From an uncultured Kiritimatiellota bacterium (GTDB lineage: Bacteria > Verrucomicrobiota > Kiritimatiellia > RFP12 > UBA1067), in NCBI GenBank assembly GCA_934635385.1, contig CAKTZI010000015.1, positions 16,415 through 80,414 of the forward strand: DNA of 64,000 bases, written 5' to 3'. The translations under genes were made by a program, and so were the position numbers. Positions 63,554 to 64,000 of this stretch are shown piece by piece (the stretch's first letter is position 1; every line of letters starts with the position of its first letter). Below the pieces are notes generated by a model. It was given only the letters and a program-made list of their open reading frames with translations. It had not been told where the DNA came from and made no database searches.

Positions 63554-64000
63554 CCGTAGAACCGAAAAAAATCGCCGCAATTCGGCAAGGACGGGCTTGT
63601 CATGTGCACAATCGCGAAAGCTTTGCCTTGAGGCTGTTTTAGCAATAGAAGAGGATCTCGCCAAAGTGTCTGAGCCAGCGCATCCGAACGGCTTCATACC
63701 GCGCCTCGATGGCGTCATACGGACCCATCCTAAAAACCTGCAGCATTCTCGAAACCTCCGTTCCTGGCAAAGCGAATGATGAGGTGCGCCATCGACTCCA
63801 GACATTGCCGCTGTTCGGAAAGTTCCTTTTCGCCATAGCCATCAACATCAAAGCAACAAGATGCGGGTCGGTAAAGGTCGGGTGACGCCCCGATGACGGG
63901 GCGGCGCGTCTATCCCGTCCCGCATTCCACCCTTATCCCGATTTTTTTGACTAGCCCCTGATTTCCCCGGACGCAAAACGGCGTCCCTCCCTCGGTTCCG
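63554..64000. other. Stretch without a supported gene
   Basis: Short ORFs on both strands lack a ribosome site and family features. A hairpin CGCCCCG-ATGA-CGGGGCG at 63886-63903 and a T-run near 63945 suggest a terminator on the plus strand for a gene outside or decayed. Confidence 0.4.

Noticed and set aside
63639..63851. 70-codon minus-strand ORF at the right end
   Set aside because: No ribosome site, no recognisable features and similar openness in other frames.

Overview
The window is about 64 kb of bacterial DNA, read almost entirely from the minus strand. No rRNA, tRNA, CRISPR array or intact transposase was seen. Three things give weak hints of the host: many hairpin-forming CGCGGAG-rich repeats that run in frame through proteins, a second CGCAAAGAACGC-type repeat, and a recurrent extended -10 promoter (TTTTGGTATAAT). 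Together they suggest a Kiritimatiellota/Verrucomicrobiota-like (PVC) bacterium. That is inference; no marker gene is present. The region reads as a surface-polysaccharide locus (three GT2/GT4 glycosyltransferases, one more GT-A type, an AlkP-type phosphohydrolase, a Wzx-like flippase) that has been filled with restriction-modification and other conflict genes. Several of the RM blocks look AT-richer than the glycan genes, which fits horizontal transfer.

Layout. 1-6006: one tightly overlapping minus operon of a GHKL-type ATPase, a STAS-like DUF4325 protein, a one-TM protein, a C5 methyltransferase, a PD-(D/E)XK nuclease, a RadC/JAMM protein, a decayed zinc-ribbon ORF and an AlbA_2 protein cut by the window edge. 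6007-6740: remnants of an XRE regulator and a GT4 gene. 6741-8818: first copy of a secreted hydrolase plus companion pair. 8895-11861: DUF262-HNH, GxxExxY and EcoRI-type methyltransferase. 12036-14196: small and unknown genes. 14287-24777: a type I RM operon (YgjP peptidase, HsdR, HsdM, BRO-Fic, HsdS) ending in an invertible two-hsdS cassette beside a serine recombinase. 24840-27172: GT4 and AlkP genes. 27169-31487: a truncated AlbA protein, an HNH nuclease and a fused C5/N6 methyltransferase (type IIS-like RM). 31490-39278: RhuM-family genes, GT2, AlbA_2, flippase, DUF486 and a truncated AlbA protein. 39375-41495: PD-(D/E)XK nuclease and N6 methyltransferase. 41495-46935: an alternating tandem array of RhuM-PLD fusion genes and NERD genes in various states of deletion. 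47077-60367: GT2, then a type III RM locus with one Res, one GxxExxY gene, two Mod genes with different specificity regions, and two more hydrolase/companion pairs inserted around the Mods. 60474-63431: a glycosyltransferase and a SWIM zinc-finger protein.

Main points. (1) All six RhuM-family genes carry a 25-bp palindrome (10-5-10 layout) at the same codon position (about residues 63-72). The sequence differs from gene to gene, but the two arms change together. This suggests a self-encoded DNA or RNA site that is not simply protein-driven, and it is the best candidate here for an undescribed system. (2) RhuM-PLD and NERD genes alternate in a tandem array undergoing domain deletion. (3) The hsdS cassette has outer and inner inverted repeats, predicting phase-variable type I specificity. 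(4) A secreted alpha/beta-hydrolase plus companion pair occurs three times with the same 4-nt overlap, twice spliced into the type III mod locus using duplicated mod 5-prime DNA. (5) Palindromic repeats are inserted in frame in two Mods, an HsdS, a GxxExxY protein and a methyltransferase.
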